A DNA stretch of 32,628 bases from a virus: IMG/VR virus record IMGVR_UViG_3300039210_000132, positions 1 to 32,628 of that record. One strand, given 5' to 3'. The position numbers and the translations under genes were made by a program. Below, piece after piece: positions 14,207 through 23,773 of this stretch. The notes beneath the pieces are model-generated. The model made no database searches, was not told the DNA's origin, and saw nothing but the letters and a program-made list of their open reading frames with translations. How positions within the stretch are numbered: the stretch's first letter is position 1; each line of letters starts with the position of its first letter.

Positions 14207-14854
14207 ATGGCACAAAGTATAAGCTCGGCACAGGCAGGCGCAATATCAAGCGGTTTCTTAGGTGGTTTAGGATCAGATAAAGCAACTGATTTTACACCAA
14301 AGGAAAGCTTAACGGCGCTTATAAAGGTTGCCGGGATATTAATTGAAAAGGTAGGCGAGAATTTGCATCAATCCGCACAGGTATCATCCGGCGCTTTATC
14401 TGATAGCTTTAAAGTTAACAACCCATCAAGCACAGGCAAAACTATTCACTTAGATATTGAGGCGCTTGATTACTTCGACTTCCAAAACAAGGGAGTGCGC
14501 GGCGTAAGGGGCGGCGGCAGTATGGGTAACTATAGTTTTAAATCCGCGTTCCCATCTGCTGAAATGGTTAAGTCTATTACCGCATGGATAGCCAGAGGCG
14601 GAGCGTCTACTTCTATTATTTCAAAGCCGGTAAGCAATCTCGAATCAAAAAATAAATCAATAAGCCAATATGATCACGCCTTTGCTGTTGCCCGTTCCAT
14701 AAAAATACATGGCATAAAAGGAAGCGGATACCTGGATAAAGCAATTAAAATAGCCCAGGAATATTCACAGGATGTATTAGGCCGGGCGCTGGCTATTGAT
14801 ATAATAAATGCATTACCAAAAAACTTAAACGATGGCAATAGTAATAAACGCTAA
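14207..14854 (+). CDS. Putative head-tail joining or tail completion protein
   Basis: A 215-residue protein. The N-terminal 30 residues are Ser/Gly/Ala-rich. A helix (LTALIKVAGILIEKVGENLHQSA) is followed by a beta segment (SSTGKTIHLDIEALDYFDFQN) and a GVRGVRGGGS loop, then helices. The helix plus beta sandwich pattern recalls HK97 gp10-like tail completion proteins, but there is no firm match. It lies at the start of the forward tail run after the reverse-strand zinc gene, and the next gene starts 22 bases before its stop. Confidence 0.5.
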   Translation: MAQSISSAQAGAISSGFLGGLGSDKATDFTPKESLTALIKVAGILIEKVGENLHQSAQVSSGALSDSFKVNNPSSTGKTIHLDIEALDYFDFQNKGVRGVRGGGSMGNYSFKSAFPSAEMVKSITAWIARGGASTSIISKPVSNLESKNKSISQYDHAFAVARSIKIHGIKGSGYLDKAIKIAQEYSQDVLGRALAIDIINALPKNLNDGNSNKR

Positions 14855-16373
14855 TCCGGGCAGCTATTACAGCGCGCAAGGAGACTTAATATTTGTGGTG
14901 TACGAAGCGACAAAGGCAAATGATCCGGTTACTTACCCAGATTATAAATATGTAGCTGATGTTTACATCGGTTCGACATTGGCTGTAAGGCTAAAGAAAG
15001 TACCGCAGCCTGACAATAAAAGGGGCGTGTTCAATATCGGGGACGTAGTAAGGAGTTATTTCGCCACAACGTTCGATCCCGATGCTACTGCTTTGCTGGC
15101 CCAGGAGTTAGGACTGGCTGATTTTTTTATCGATGTAACGGTAAAGTTTGGAGAAGAATATGATTTTACGCTGTATACAAACCTTACGGTAGATAGCCAG
15201 CGCAGGTATTATAATCATTACAATGGCAGATTATTAGGCACTAATACCAATTTGCCGCCTTACGTGGATAAGGTAGTGTCGTTACGGCCATACGCGGTAG
15301 CGGTAATGGGCGAAGATAACTTTACCTTCCTCCCCTACTTCCCATTAACCAGCAATCCGTACAATGTAGTTATCACCAAATACGGCGCAGCGGCTCCGGG
15401 GGTGCCGGTGCTGATAGAATGGGGTTATTTTACATCAGACCCATATAGTACAGTGGATAGCGAGACCATGCAGTTTGGCTTGTCTTATATCTCCGGTGCA
15501 AACTCGCATTCGCTGAATTACACCAGCGCGGGAAACCTTAAATATTTGGTACTTAAAGAACCGGCAACGGAGCCGGTAAAAACCAATTGGTTTAATACAT
15601 CGTTCAATTACGGAACGTTTCCGGATGCTGTATTTCGGGAGCCGGTAGTTATCGGGGCATATCGCTATTATGTTTCAAGGGAACCGGTAGTTTTGGATTC
15701 CACTTCCTTTGCGATCACCTATAGCAACTTATCCGCAGGAAGCTCTACGCCGGCCGTAGCCAGCAATACTTTTACTGTTGTTTTAACACCTGCAGAAGCA
15801 TTAAAGTTACAGGTGCTGAATGTTAGCCCCGGCATGATCAATATTTTAACGCCTGGTTTTATTGATGATGCTGTACTATACTATACAGTGCAGGTTGGGG
15901 CCGCAAGCTTGTATAGGTTTGATATGGTGTGTGAAGCGAGGTTTCAGGTTTACCGATTGCACTTTTTAAATAAATTCGGCGGCTTTGAAACCCGGAATTT
16001 TACAAAGGTATCGCGCGATGCTATCGATATTGTAAAAACAAGCTTCGGCAAATTGCCATATACGATAGATAGCGACGGCCATGTAAATTATTTTAATTCA
16101 AACAATAATGTCTATAACGAAACCAAATCCGTATACGCCAGCCAGTACACCGAAAAGCTAACATTAAATACCGATATATTAACCGATGACGAATATATAT
16201 GGCTGGGCGACCTCGCATTATCCCCAATGGTTTATATCGAGCAGGACGGCTTCTTTAGGCCAGTATCCATAACTAATACAAATTATGAATTCAAAAAGCA
16301 TGTAAACGATAAGTTGACTAACCTAATCATTGACCTTGAATTTGGAGAAATGTATAATGCGCAATACCGGTAA
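14832..16373 (+). CDS. Tail structural protein (unknown, 513 aa)
   Basis: A large beta-rich protein without signal peptide or membrane segment. The N-terminus (NPGSYYSAQGDLIFVVYEAT ... KYVADVYIGSTLAVRLKKVP) resembles a conserved protein of Bacteroidota siphophages that lies next to the tail-tip gene. The C-terminal third has FGGFETRNFTK and a block ending LTNLIIDLEFG. It overlaps its neighbours on both sides (22 bases upstream, one base downstream), so it is produced with the tail-tip and tape-measure proteins. A distal-tail or baseplate role is inferred from position. Confidence 0.6.
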   Translation: MAIVINANPGSYYSAQGDLIFVVYEATKANDPVTYPDYKYVADVYIGSTLAVRLKKVPQPDNKRGVFNIGDVVRSYFATTFDPDATALLAQELGLADFFIDVTVKFGEEYDFTLYTNLTVDSQRRYYNHYNGRLLGTNTNLPPYVDKVVSLRPYAVAVMGEDNFTFLPYFPLTSNPYNVVITKYGAAAPGVPVLIEWGYFTSDPYSTVDSETMQFGLSYISGANSHSLNYTSAGNLKYLVLKEPATEPVKTNWFNTSFNYGTFPDAVFREPVVIGAYRYYVSREPVVLDSTSFAITYSNLSAGSSTPAVASNTFTVVLTPAEALKLQVLNVSPGMINILTPGFIDDAVLYYTVQVGAASLYRFDMVCEARFQVYRLHFLNKFGGFETRNFTKVSRDAIDIVKTSFGKLPYTIDSDGHVNYFNSNNNVYNETKSVYASQYTEKLTLNTDILTDDEYIWLGDLALSPMVYIEQDGFFRPVSITNTNYEFKKHVNDKLTNLIIDLEFGEMYNAQYR

Positions 16374-18445
16374 TGAGAACTGAAGTATTTATTGAAAATA
16401 ACAAGGCTGATATTAGCGCCGATATTTCTTCGCTAATAACATTTGCCATTGATGATGTCGCCGACTTTAGCGCCAGGCAAACCTCATTCAGCAAGACTAT
16501 CATTTTGCCGGGGACATCAGGCAATAATAAGCTATTAGGGCACGTGTTTCAAATAGGGCAAAGCAACGCATACGATGCGACGCAGCCTAATTTTGGATAT
16601 AATTTCAATGCCAGTAAAAGCGCGAGCTGTATTATATTTCAGGATAATATACAAACTTTTAAGGGGGTGCTGCGGCTGATGCAGATCAATATCGATAAGG
16701 GGCGCCCTGAATATGAAGTGTCAGTTTTTGGGGATTTGTTTTCGTTGAACGTGGCCCTGACATCGGGCAAGTTAGAAGATTTGGACTTTAGCAGATACAA
16801 TACGGCTTTTACGATTGCTAACGTGGTGGGCAGTTGGGATTCCATTGATGGTTCGGGGGTGTACTTTCCCTTAATAGATTACGGCACCTATAGCTATAAT
16901 AAAAAGGACTGGGACATCAGGACCTTCCGCCCGGCCCTGTATGTAAAGGAGTATATAGATAAGATGTTTGCCGCATCGGGGTTTACGTATGAATGCGATC
17001 TGTTTGGTACGGCAAGGTTTAAAAGCCAGGTGGTTCCATTCAATAAAAAAACACTGCTTCAATTATCGTCGCCTGTATTTAACGCGTATGTATACACGCC
17101 ATATAACGCGTTGGCCGGATCAACAACATCCGCTAATGTTAAATTTAATTCATTTACGGCAAACGGGTTTATCATTGATGGCGCTAATGAAGTGATTAAA
17201 TATATCTCTCCGGATGCCGCCGTGTTCAATGTTTATATGTCAGCAACGATAAAAGTTGGCAATGGGGCCATATTAACCGGCAGCCATATGGTTTATGTAG
17301 ACTTTGTACAAAACGGAACAATAATAGAAACACAGCCATATAATGCGCCTATAGGCATAAGTATAATTACACTCAGCACAAGCAAGCCGCTAAGTGTTTC
17401 CCAGAATGATACGTTTAACATTATCGTGCGAAAAGACAACCCGACAACGTTAGTGGCCGTAGCGGTAAACGCCGCCGCCTTAACCGGGGCTACAGACGGA
17501 TTAACCTATAATGAAATAGTATACGGCGCGGCCCTTATCGTAAATGACACCATCCCAAAGAATATAAGGCAAATCGACTTTTTAGTATCGATTGTAAAAC
17601 TTTACAACCTGTATGTTTATGAGGATAAATTTAACAGCCGGTTAATCCATATTAAGCCATACGTGGATTTTTACGGAACCGATAATAGCGATTCAGTTGA
17701 TTGGACTTATAAGCTGGACAGGAATAAGCCAATTACCTTAAAGCCCATGAGCGAGCTCAATGCCAAAATTTATGAGTTTAAATTAAAACAGGATTCCGAT
17801 TATTACAATGATCTGTATAGCAAGCGTTACGGCCAGGATTATGGCAGTTACATTTACGACAGCCAGTATGAATTCACCGCGCAAAAAAATAGCTTTGAAC
17901 TGATATTCTCGCCAACTCCATTAGTGGGCTATACCGGCGAAGATAAGGTTTACAGCACTATCTTTAAGCGTACAGGAACCGACAACGATCCGACAGAGGA
18001 GCGGACAGATAGCAATATCCGCATTCTTCAGGTAAAAAAGGTTACCGGCGTTACAAGCTATGACATTAAAGATGGGGCAACCGTATTAACTTCCGTGACT
18101 AATTATGGTTATGCCGGTCATTTTAACGACCCTGACGCGCCATCTGATGACCTGAACTTCGGGGCATTGCAGGAGATATTCTTTGAATTGGCTTCCGGCG
18201 AATTAAGCAATGATCAGTTTAATATCTACTGGTCGGCTTATATGGCTGAAATAACGGATAAGGATAGCAAGCTGCTCACGGCGTACTTCTATTTAAAGCC
18301 GAAGGATATTTTTGATCTGGACTTTTCAAAATATATAACAGTGGACGGAACATTATTCCGGCTAAATAAAATTACAGATTACAATATGAGCAACCCGGAT
18401 ACATGCCAGGTAGAGTTATTAAAAGTAAATTTTACAAATTACTAA
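16373..18445 (+). CDS. Tail tip/baseplate structural protein (690 aa)
   Basis: A 690-residue beta-rich protein. The N-terminus MRTEVFIENNKADISADI and the following RQTSFSKTIILPGTSGNN segment look like a conserved opening of Bacteroidota phage tail proteins, resembling distal-tail or hub domains. The middle part (residues about 215-330) contains Ig-like beta repeats, and the C-terminal part (FDLDFSKYITVDGTLFRLNKI) looks like a further beta domain. ATG shares a base with the previous TAA. It lies directly before the tape measure, in reverse of the usual tape-measure-then-tip order. The exact tip role is inference. Confidence 0.62.
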   Translation: MRTEVFIENNKADISADISSLITFAIDDVADFSARQTSFSKTIILPGTSGNNKLLGHVFQIGQSNAYDATQPNFGYNFNASKSASCIIFQDNIQTFKGVLRLMQINIDKGRPEYEVSVFGDLFSLNVALTSGKLEDLDFSRYNTAFTIANVVGSWDSIDGSGVYFPLIDYGTYSYNKKDWDIRTFRPALYVKEYIDKMFAASGFTYECDLFGTARFKSQVVPFNKKTLLQLSSPVFNAYVYTPYNALAGSTTSANVKFNSFTANGFIIDGANEVIKYISPDAAVFNVYMSATIKVGNGAILTGSHMVYVDFVQNGTIIETQPYNAPIGISIITLSTSKPLSVSQNDTFNIIVRKDNPTTLVAVAVNAAALTGATDGLTYNEIVYGAALIVNDTIPKNIRQIDFLVSIVKLYNLYVYEDKFNSRLIHIKPYVDFYGTDNSDSVDWTYKLDRNKPITLKPMSELNAKIYEFKLKQDSDYYNDLYSKRYGQDYGSYIYDSQYEFTAQKNSFELIFSPTPLVGYTGEDKVYSTIFKRTGTDNDPTEERTDSNIRILQVKKVTGVTSYDIKDGATVLTSVTNYGYAGHFNDPDAPSDDLNFGALQEIFFELASGELSNDQFNIYWSAYMAEITDKDSKLLTAYFYLKPKDIFDLDFSKYITVDGTLFRLNKITDYNMSNPDTCQVELLKVNFTNY

Positions 18446-18446
18446 T

Positions 18447-20597
18447 ATGTCAAACACCGTAATAGCCGCGTCGTTAACCTTAGATGCCGAACAAGCGTCA
18501 ACAAGCGTTAAGTCCTTTAAGCAACAATTAAGGGAAGCCCAAAATGAACTGATAGGGATACAGGAGCAATTCGGCGAAACAAGCACACAGGCTATCGCGG
18601 CGGCGAAAGGGGTTGGCGATCTGAAGGCTAAGATAAAAGACGCTAAAGAAGTAGCGGACTTGTTTAATCCGGAAAAAAAGTTTCAAGCCTTCGGCAATGC
18701 TGTTCGAGCATCCGTTGGCGGTATAACTGCGTTAACCGGGGCTATGGCCTTATTTGGCGGCCAGAGTGAAGAGGTTCAGGCGGCCATATTAAAAGTGCAG
18801 GGAGCATTGGCATTAACTGAAGGCGTAAATACATTGGCCGATGCCGCGAAAGATTTCACGAGGCTAAAAGTAGTCGCTATGGATGCGTTTAATGGTATCA
18901 AAGCAGCGATAGGAAGTACAGGCATAGGGTTATTTGTTATCGCGTTGGGGGTTATCGTCGCTTATTGGGGCGACATAAAGAACGCGGTAGGGCTTGCAAG
19001 CAGGGCGCAGGAAAAGAATTTGGAAACAGCTACTAAAGCATTCGAAGTAGAAAAAAGCAAACTTGATATATTGCAATCGCAGGATAACTTACTGAAACAG
19101 CAGGGAGTTTCGGAGCAAGAAATACTGGATATAAAAAACAAACAGCTCGAAGCGTCCATTAAGGCAGCGATCAAGCAATTGGAAGCCCAAAAGGTTTTAA
19201 CTGACCAGGCTACGCAAGCGTCCATTAAATGGAAAGCGACCCTTGCTGCTGGGTTCGGGGGCTTAGGTAGTTTCTTCCATCCCGAAAAAGTTAAGGCGGA
19301 GGGCGATCAAACCAACAAGGCGTTGGAATTGGAAATTAAAAAACTACAAGACCAACTGGCAGGCAACCAAATGGCTGTAATTGCCACTACAAATGCGTTT
19401 AATCAAAAGGTTTTAGGCTTAAACCACGACGCTGCGGTCGCCGGGATAACAGATGCCTATAAACTTTCGCAGATAAAACTGAAGAATGATTTCGAGGCGC
19501 AAAAGGCGCAGATAACGCAGGAGTACACTAATGTTCAGCAACGCAATGAGCTGATCGGCGCGGCCCAGCGAAAGTATGAAGCCGAAGCATCGGCATTGAG
19601 CAAGGCAAACGCCAGGACACGGGCCGCTGATTTGCGGAAAATACTATTTGATACCTATACCGCCAATATTCAGGATCAGGAGGTACTGGCGAAACTGCAA
19701 TTAAAATACCAGCTGGATATAGACCTCGAGGCGGCCGATTATGAAATAGCCAACCTTACCGCGAGGAACAAAAAGAAAGCCGCTTTAACCAAAGAGTATG
19801 ATGAAAAGATTAATACTATCCGGGCAAAGGGCCTACTCGACTTTCAAACAAAATGGACGGAATCAATTGCTAAAAGAGATGCGGCGGATTCCAAAATGCA
19901 AACAGATGAGTTAAATGAGAAGCTTGACAAAGAAAAAGAACTAAACTATCAATCATTAAAACTGGATGAAGAAATAGGGAACATGCGCTTAGACCAGGCG
20001 GGCCAAAAAGCGGCTGCATCGATGGAGCAATTGCATGAATGGTATGATAAGAAAATGGCGCTTGTGAAAGGCAACGCAAAAGCCGAGGCTCAATTATTTG
20101 CAGAATATGAACGGCAAAAAACTTTAATTGCCAAATTAGAGCAAGAGGAGCGAATGGCAACTATTTCAAGTAGTTTGGGCCAAGCGGCTGATCTATTTGG
20201 AAGGGCGACAGCGGCTGGCAAAGTGTTAGCGATAGCTTCAGCCACAATAGACACTTATCTTTCGGCGCAAAAAGCATATACCTCCTTAGCTGGTATTCCG
20301 TTTATAGGGCCAACAATAGCGCCAATTGCAGCGGGAATTGCGATTCTTAGCGGCCTTGCTAATATTAAAAAAATTGTATCCGTTCAAGTACCAGGTGGTG
20401 GTGGGTCTTCGCCATCTGGAATATCGGTTCCGGCTCCGTTAACGCCACGCCCACAAGTCAGCAACACCCAATTACCACAAAATCAAATTAATCAAATTGG
20501 CAATGCGACGGTTCGGGCATTTGTCATAGAATCGGATGTAACAAATAGCCAGGAAAGGATTACGCGCTTAAACAGGGCAGCGCGGTTAGGCGGCTAA
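18447..20597 (+). CDS. Tape measure protein
   Basis: A 716-residue protein of Ala/Lys/Glu-rich coiled coils (about 25-85, 190-260, 290-330, 350-590). It has hydrophobic helices at about 155-177 (GIGLFVIALGVIVAYWGD) and 600-650 (IPFIGPTIAPIAAGIAILSG), as expected of tape measures. A Gly/Pro-rich linker leads to a C-terminal motif, FVIESDVTNSQERITRLNRA, characteristic of tape measures in Bacteroidota phages. At about 1.5 angstrom per residue, the tail would be near 107 nm, which is a scaling rule, not a measurement. The stop overlaps the end of the reverse-strand DUF4468 gene by 4 bases. Confidence 0.8.
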   Translation: MSNTVIAASLTLDAEQASTSVKSFKQQLREAQNELIGIQEQFGETSTQAIAAAKGVGDLKAKIKDAKEVADLFNPEKKFQAFGNAVRASVGGITALTGAMALFGGQSEEVQAAILKVQGALALTEGVNTLADAAKDFTRLKVVAMDAFNGIKAAIGSTGIGLFVIALGVIVAYWGDIKNAVGLASRAQEKNLETATKAFEVEKSKLDILQSQDNLLKQQGVSEQEILDIKNKQLEASIKAAIKQLEAQKVLTDQATQASIKWKATLAAGFGGLGSFFHPEKVKAEGDQTNKALELEIKKLQDQLAGNQMAVIATTNAFNQKVLGLNHDAAVAGITDAYKLSQIKLKNDFEAQKAQITQEYTNVQQRNELIGAAQRKYEAEASALSKANARTRAADLRKILFDTYTANIQDQEVLAKLQLKYQLDIDLEAADYEIANLTARNKKKAALTKEYDEKINTIRAKGLLDFQTKWTESIAKRDAADSKMQTDELNEKLDKEKELNYQSLKLDEEIGNMRLDQAGQKAAASMEQLHEWYDKKMALVKGNAKAEAQLFAEYERQKTLIAKLEQEERMATISSSLGQAADLFGRATAAGKVLAIASATIDTYLSAQKAYTSLAGIPFIGPTIAPIAAGIAILSGLANIKKIVSVQVPGGGGSSPSGISVPAPLTPRPQVSNTQLPQNQINQIGNATVRAFVIESDVTNSQERITRLNRAARLGG

Positions 20598-21151
20598 AAA
20601 TCATCTTTTGATTTACTGTACATTGTCTTTTTAAGATCAGCCAATAGCTCATTAATAAGTATGTCGGATTGTATTACATATCCTTTAAATCTACTCCTGT
20701 ATTCGCCGTTGGCTTTTTTTGTCTTCTCTAAGCCAGATGCGCCTTTTACAACTATATCATCTAAGGTTAAGTGATACCCTAACGATGACTGATCATGTAC
20801 TGAAATATCTGTTATCTCATATCTATACCTGCCATCCTTTACGGCGATAGATATAGTATACTTCAATAAGAAGTCAATAGAGGCTATCATGTATTTAAAA
20901 CTCGATGAAGCAGCCCCTTTACCAATAATCTTGCCCGCATCTTTATCATCCATTTGCAATACGCTTTGAGCGGATCTAAATGTTTTGGCAAACCACTCTC
21001 TCGCCCTGGTGTATAGCTCGTCTTTTAATACACCATCCACCTTTATAACTTCAGTATATAATACCTTGTTCGTCGCAGAATCGATAGGAACGGTTTGCGC
21101 ATGCGCTATAATAGGCAGCATTAAGATAATTACAAGTAAAATTCTTTTCAT
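20594..21151 (-). CDS. Secreted DUF4468 domain protein (reverse-strand extra gene)
   Basis: A 185-residue protein from Met at 21151 (a Met five codons upstream at 21166 is less likely because the signal peptide starts MKRILLVIILMLPIIAHAQ). After cleavage at AQ, residues match the DUF4468 TBP-like domain: VIKVDGVLKDELYTRAREWF, FRSAQSVLQMDDKDAGKIIGK, then a beta segment. DUF4468 proteins are exported proteins common in Bacteroidota chromosomes; their function is unknown. It stands on the opposite strand between the tape measure and the protease, so it is probably an extra gene expressed on its own, perhaps in a lysogen. No good host promoter is visible upstream. Confidence 0.82.
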   Translation of the reverse strand: MKRILLVIILMLPIIAHAQTVPIDSATNKVLYTEVIKVDGVLKDELYTRAREWFAKTFRSAQSVLQMDDKDAGKIIGKGAASSSFKYMIASIDFLLKYTISIAVKDGRYRYEITDISVHDQSSLGYHLTLDDIVVKGASGLEKTKKANGEYRSRFKGYVIQSDILINELLADLKKTMYSKSKDDF

Positions 21152-21245
21152 TTTATGAATTCCCATTATTAAAATTGGTTAAATTGATTTATAAACCTCG
21201 TACTATTTTCCCATAAAAACAAGTAAATGAAACAAAAGCGCCATT

Positions 21246-21259
21246 CCTATATCTATAGG
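21246..21259. promoter_or_regulatory. Perfect inverted repeat before the protease gene
   Basis: CCTATA-TC-TATAGG is a perfect 6-bp inverted repeat with a 2-base centre, ending one base before ATG 21261 and lying in the divergent gap with the DUF4468 gene. It could be an operator or a short mRNA hairpin hiding the start; a palindrome of this size could also be chance. Confidence 0.4.
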
Positions 21260-21260
21260 C

Positions 21261-21866
21261 ATGGAGTTAAAATGCTATAAATGTGTAATCGACCCGGATA
21301 TAACCAGCGATTTAGAGGTTTCTTTTGTCGCCCTGGTTGACCGCCCGGCAATTGATCGGAACTTTTTATCCTTCAATGAAAGGCAAAGGTTCAGTTTAAA
21401 CGAGGACAGGCAGATAATCTCCGGGCCCGCCATGATCGCGGGACTGCCGATGTACCGAAAGGATGAAACATTCGGGGAGTACTATGTGGAGTTTGATGCT
21501 GAAACCATCCTGTCAATAGTTCAGAAGTTCAACGCAAAGGGCTATATGCAGAATTTCAACCTGTTCCATGACGAGAATCAACAGCTCCCGGGCATAACCA
21601 TTTTCAATTCATTTATCAGCGATCCGTCTTTGGGTATCCAGCCAATGCAGGGATTTGAGGACGTGGCCGATGGCAGCTGGTTTATATCCGCTAAGGTGAA
21701 TAACGACGAAGCGTGGGGAAAAATAAAGGACGGGTCCGTAAAGGGGTTCTCTGTTGAGGGCATATTCCAATATGTAAAAATGCAATCCCAAAAGGCAAAG
21801 CTTACGCCGGATGAGACGGTTTTAAAAATACTTGACCTTTTAAAAGAAACAACCGGCCTGATTTAA
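21261..21866 (+). CDS. Prohead protease (XkdF-like, S78-related)
   Basis: A 201-residue protein. FVALVDRPAID (22-32) and GPAMIAGLPMYRKDETFGEYYVEFD (55-79) match the XkdF-like phage serine protease family, with the putative catalytic His103 in LFHDEN and Ser164 in GFSVEG. The gene directly precedes the scaffold candidate and capsid genes, which is the usual order. It should process the scaffold and capsid N-terminus during head maturation; that is known for the wider group and inferred here. It is the first forward gene after the reverse-strand DUF4468 gene. Confidence 0.78.
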   Translation: MELKCYKCVIDPDITSDLEVSFVALVDRPAIDRNFLSFNERQRFSLNEDRQIISGPAMIAGLPMYRKDETFGEYYVEFDAETILSIVQKFNAKGYMQNFNLFHDENQQLPGITIFNSFISDPSLGIQPMQGFEDVADGSWFISAKVNNDEAWGKIKDGSVKGFSVEGIFQYVKMQSQKAKLTPDETVLKILDLLKETTGLI

Positions 21867-21892
21867 TATATACCTATAAAAAGCAATACGCA

Positions 21893-22780
21893 ATGTCTGA
21901 AAAATCAACAGAATCTCTAAGTATCCTGCAAAGGATCAAGCAATTATTTGCCGACACTTTGCCAACTTCTTATAAGCTGGCCGATGGTACAGATGTAACT
22001 ATAAGTCTTTTAGACGTTGGCGGCGATTTCCTTATCGGAACCGATCCGGCAGCGGAAGGGACCTATACTTTAATGGATGGCACAAGTGTAGCTGTTGATT
22101 CAGCCGGAAAAATTACTTCGGTAACGGATCCTTCAGAGTTCGCGGCTACAGATTATAAACTTTCAGGCGGGGATACTATATCAGTTGATAAGCTTGAAGT
22201 AGGCGGCAAAGTTACAAAAGGGGATGCCCCGGTTGCGGAAGGCGACTGGACCTTAGAGGACGGCACTACCTTCTCAACCGATGCCAACGGGGTAATAACC
22301 GTATTAGTTGCGCCAAAAGCGGACGACACCCAGGGCTGCGCGAAAATGACCAAAGAACAAGTACAGGCATACGCCGACGCAATGGTTGGCGATACAGGCG
22401 ACCAAATGTCAAAGATGGTTACCTGCATAAAGGCATTGATGGAATGGTGCTTTGGCGAGGAATTACAGGAAACCCCGGAACAGACATCCGCCGAAGCGGA
22501 AGCCGAAAAACTGAAAGATGACGCTATCGCCATTTATAAACAGGGGCTTGCAAAAGCGGAGTTAAAGCTGTCAAAACAGGAAGCAACTATAGCCAGGCAA
22601 GGTGAAACAATTACCCAGATACTGGAGCTAATGACGCAATTAGCAGAAGCGCCCGCGGGCGATCCGCCGGTACAAAGGAAATCAATTTTTAGTGGTGAAA
22701 TACCACAAGGCAAAAAAGGCGCGATTGCCCGCTATGCCGATGCAGCACAAAAGTTAAACGATCAAAACATAAAAAACTAA
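21893..22780 (+). CDS. Putative scaffold protein with two internal repeats
   Basis: A 295-residue acidic protein between protease and capsid, so a scaffolding role is likely. Residues 27-77 and 88-138 are two copies of one beta-rich module (YKLADGTDV... / YKLSGGDTI..., each running through AEGxxTLxDGT and ending GKIT/GVIT). A Cys-bearing helical segment (KMTKEQVQAYADAMVGDTGD) and a coiled coil (about 195-250, AEAEKLKDDAI...) follow, then a basic C-terminus, as in scaffolds. The repeats are not typical of lambda-type scaffolds and may be decoration or quality-control domains. Sequence similarity to known scaffolds is not visible. Confidence 0.55.
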   Translation: MSEKSTESLSILQRIKQLFADTLPTSYKLADGTDVTISLLDVGGDFLIGTDPAAEGTYTLMDGTSVAVDSAGKITSVTDPSEFAATDYKLSGGDTISVDKLEVGGKVTKGDAPVAEGDWTLEDGTTFSTDANGVITVLVAPKADDTQGCAKMTKEQVQAYADAMVGDTGDQMSKMVTCIKALMEWCFGEELQETPEQTSAEAEAEKLKDDAIAIYKQGLAKAELKLSKQEATIARQGETITQILELMTQLAEAPAGDPPVQRKSIFSGEIPQGKKGAIARYADAAQKLNDQNIKN

Positions 22781-22784
22781 ACCA

Positions 22785-23765
22785 ATGGCATACAACGTAT
22801 CAGCCCTAACCGACTACACTATTGAGAACCAGGACCTGCTTGTTATGCGGTCATTGTTCTACGCCAAAACGCAGTCCTTAATTCAAAAAGAGGGCAACGT
22901 TATGACCGGCGTTAAATCATCTGAAAAGATTAACATCCTGGATACTGACGCTGTATTTCAAGTGGGTGGTACCTGCGGGTTTAACTCTTCAGGTGCAACA
23001 GCCTTTACACAACGTACAGTTACTGTAGGCAAAATAAAGGTTAATGAAAGCCTTTGTCCTAAAGCGCTGGAAGCTAAATATACTCAAAAGGCTTTAGCTA
23101 AAGGCTCACGGTATGAGAGCATCCCTTTTGAGCAGCAATATACCGACCTTAAATCCGGCACTATATCAGATCAGCTGGAAACCGGCATCTGGCAGGGGGA
23201 TACTGATTCGGTGGATGTGAACCTTAATAAGTTTGACGGGCTAATCAAATTAGTTGATACTGCCGCCGCATCTGTATTATCAAACGCGGCAGCTTACATA
23301 GCAACAGGAGCGCCGATTGCAGCATCAACCGGCATAACACTTGCAAATGTTAAAGGCATTGTAGGTTCAATGTGGCTGGCCCTGCCCGCTAAGGTGCAAG
23401 GGAAAGATGACGTGCGCGTATTCTGCGGATGGGATACTTTCAACAAGTTTATTTCTGCTTACACAGATAGCAACCTATTCCATTTTGCACCGGGCGGCGC
23501 GGAAGTTAAACAGGAAAATGGCGAGGTAGTAATACCGGGCACGAATTACATCTTAACCGCAGTACATGGTTTGGATGGGACTGACCGCCTGTTTGCCCTG
23601 CGCATGAGCAATATCTACTTAGCAGTGGATTTGGAGAACGAAGAGGAACGTTGGGAAATATTCTTTGCGAAAGAAGCCGATGAAGTTCGCTTTGTCGCTG
23701 AATTCAAAGAAGGTATAAACGTTGCCTTCCCGAATGAGATCGTATCATTTAAATTAACAGCTTAA
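22785..23765 (+). CDS. Major capsid protein
   Basis: A 326-residue protein. Context and layout fit a HK97-fold capsid subunit: an N-terminal helix region (TDYTIENQDLLVMRSLFYAKT), a beta-rich middle (VTVGKIKVNESLCPKALEAKYTQKAL, an E-loop-like segment), a helical P-domain with a YTDLKSGTISDQLETGIWQGD stretch, and a C-terminal domain ending AVDLENEEERWEIFFAKEA with EFKEGINVAFPNEIVSF. Gene order (protease, scaffold candidate, this gene, tail tube) supports the call. No long N-terminal delta domain is present, so scaffolding is supplied by the upstream gene. Four bases separate it from that gene. Confidence 0.78.
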   Translation: MAYNVSALTDYTIENQDLLVMRSLFYAKTQSLIQKEGNVMTGVKSSEKINILDTDAVFQVGGTCGFNSSGATAFTQRTVTVGKIKVNESLCPKALEAKYTQKALAKGSRYESIPFEQQYTDLKSGTISDQLETGIWQGDTDSVDVNLNKFDGLIKLVDTAAASVLSNAAAYIATGAPIAASTGITLANVKGIVGSMWLALPAKVQGKDDVRVFCGWDTFNKFISAYTDSNLFHFAPGGAEVKQENGEVVIPGTNYILTAVHGLDGTDRLFALRMSNIYLAVDLENEEERWEIFFAKEADEVRFVAEFKEGINVAFPNEIVSFKLTA

Positions 23766-23773
23766 TCATTCAC

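Noticed and set aside
22153-22533. 126-codon reverse-strand frame inside the scaffold candidate gene
   Set aside because: Ser/Ala/Val-rich low-information translation opposite a well-supported forward gene; a shadow frame.
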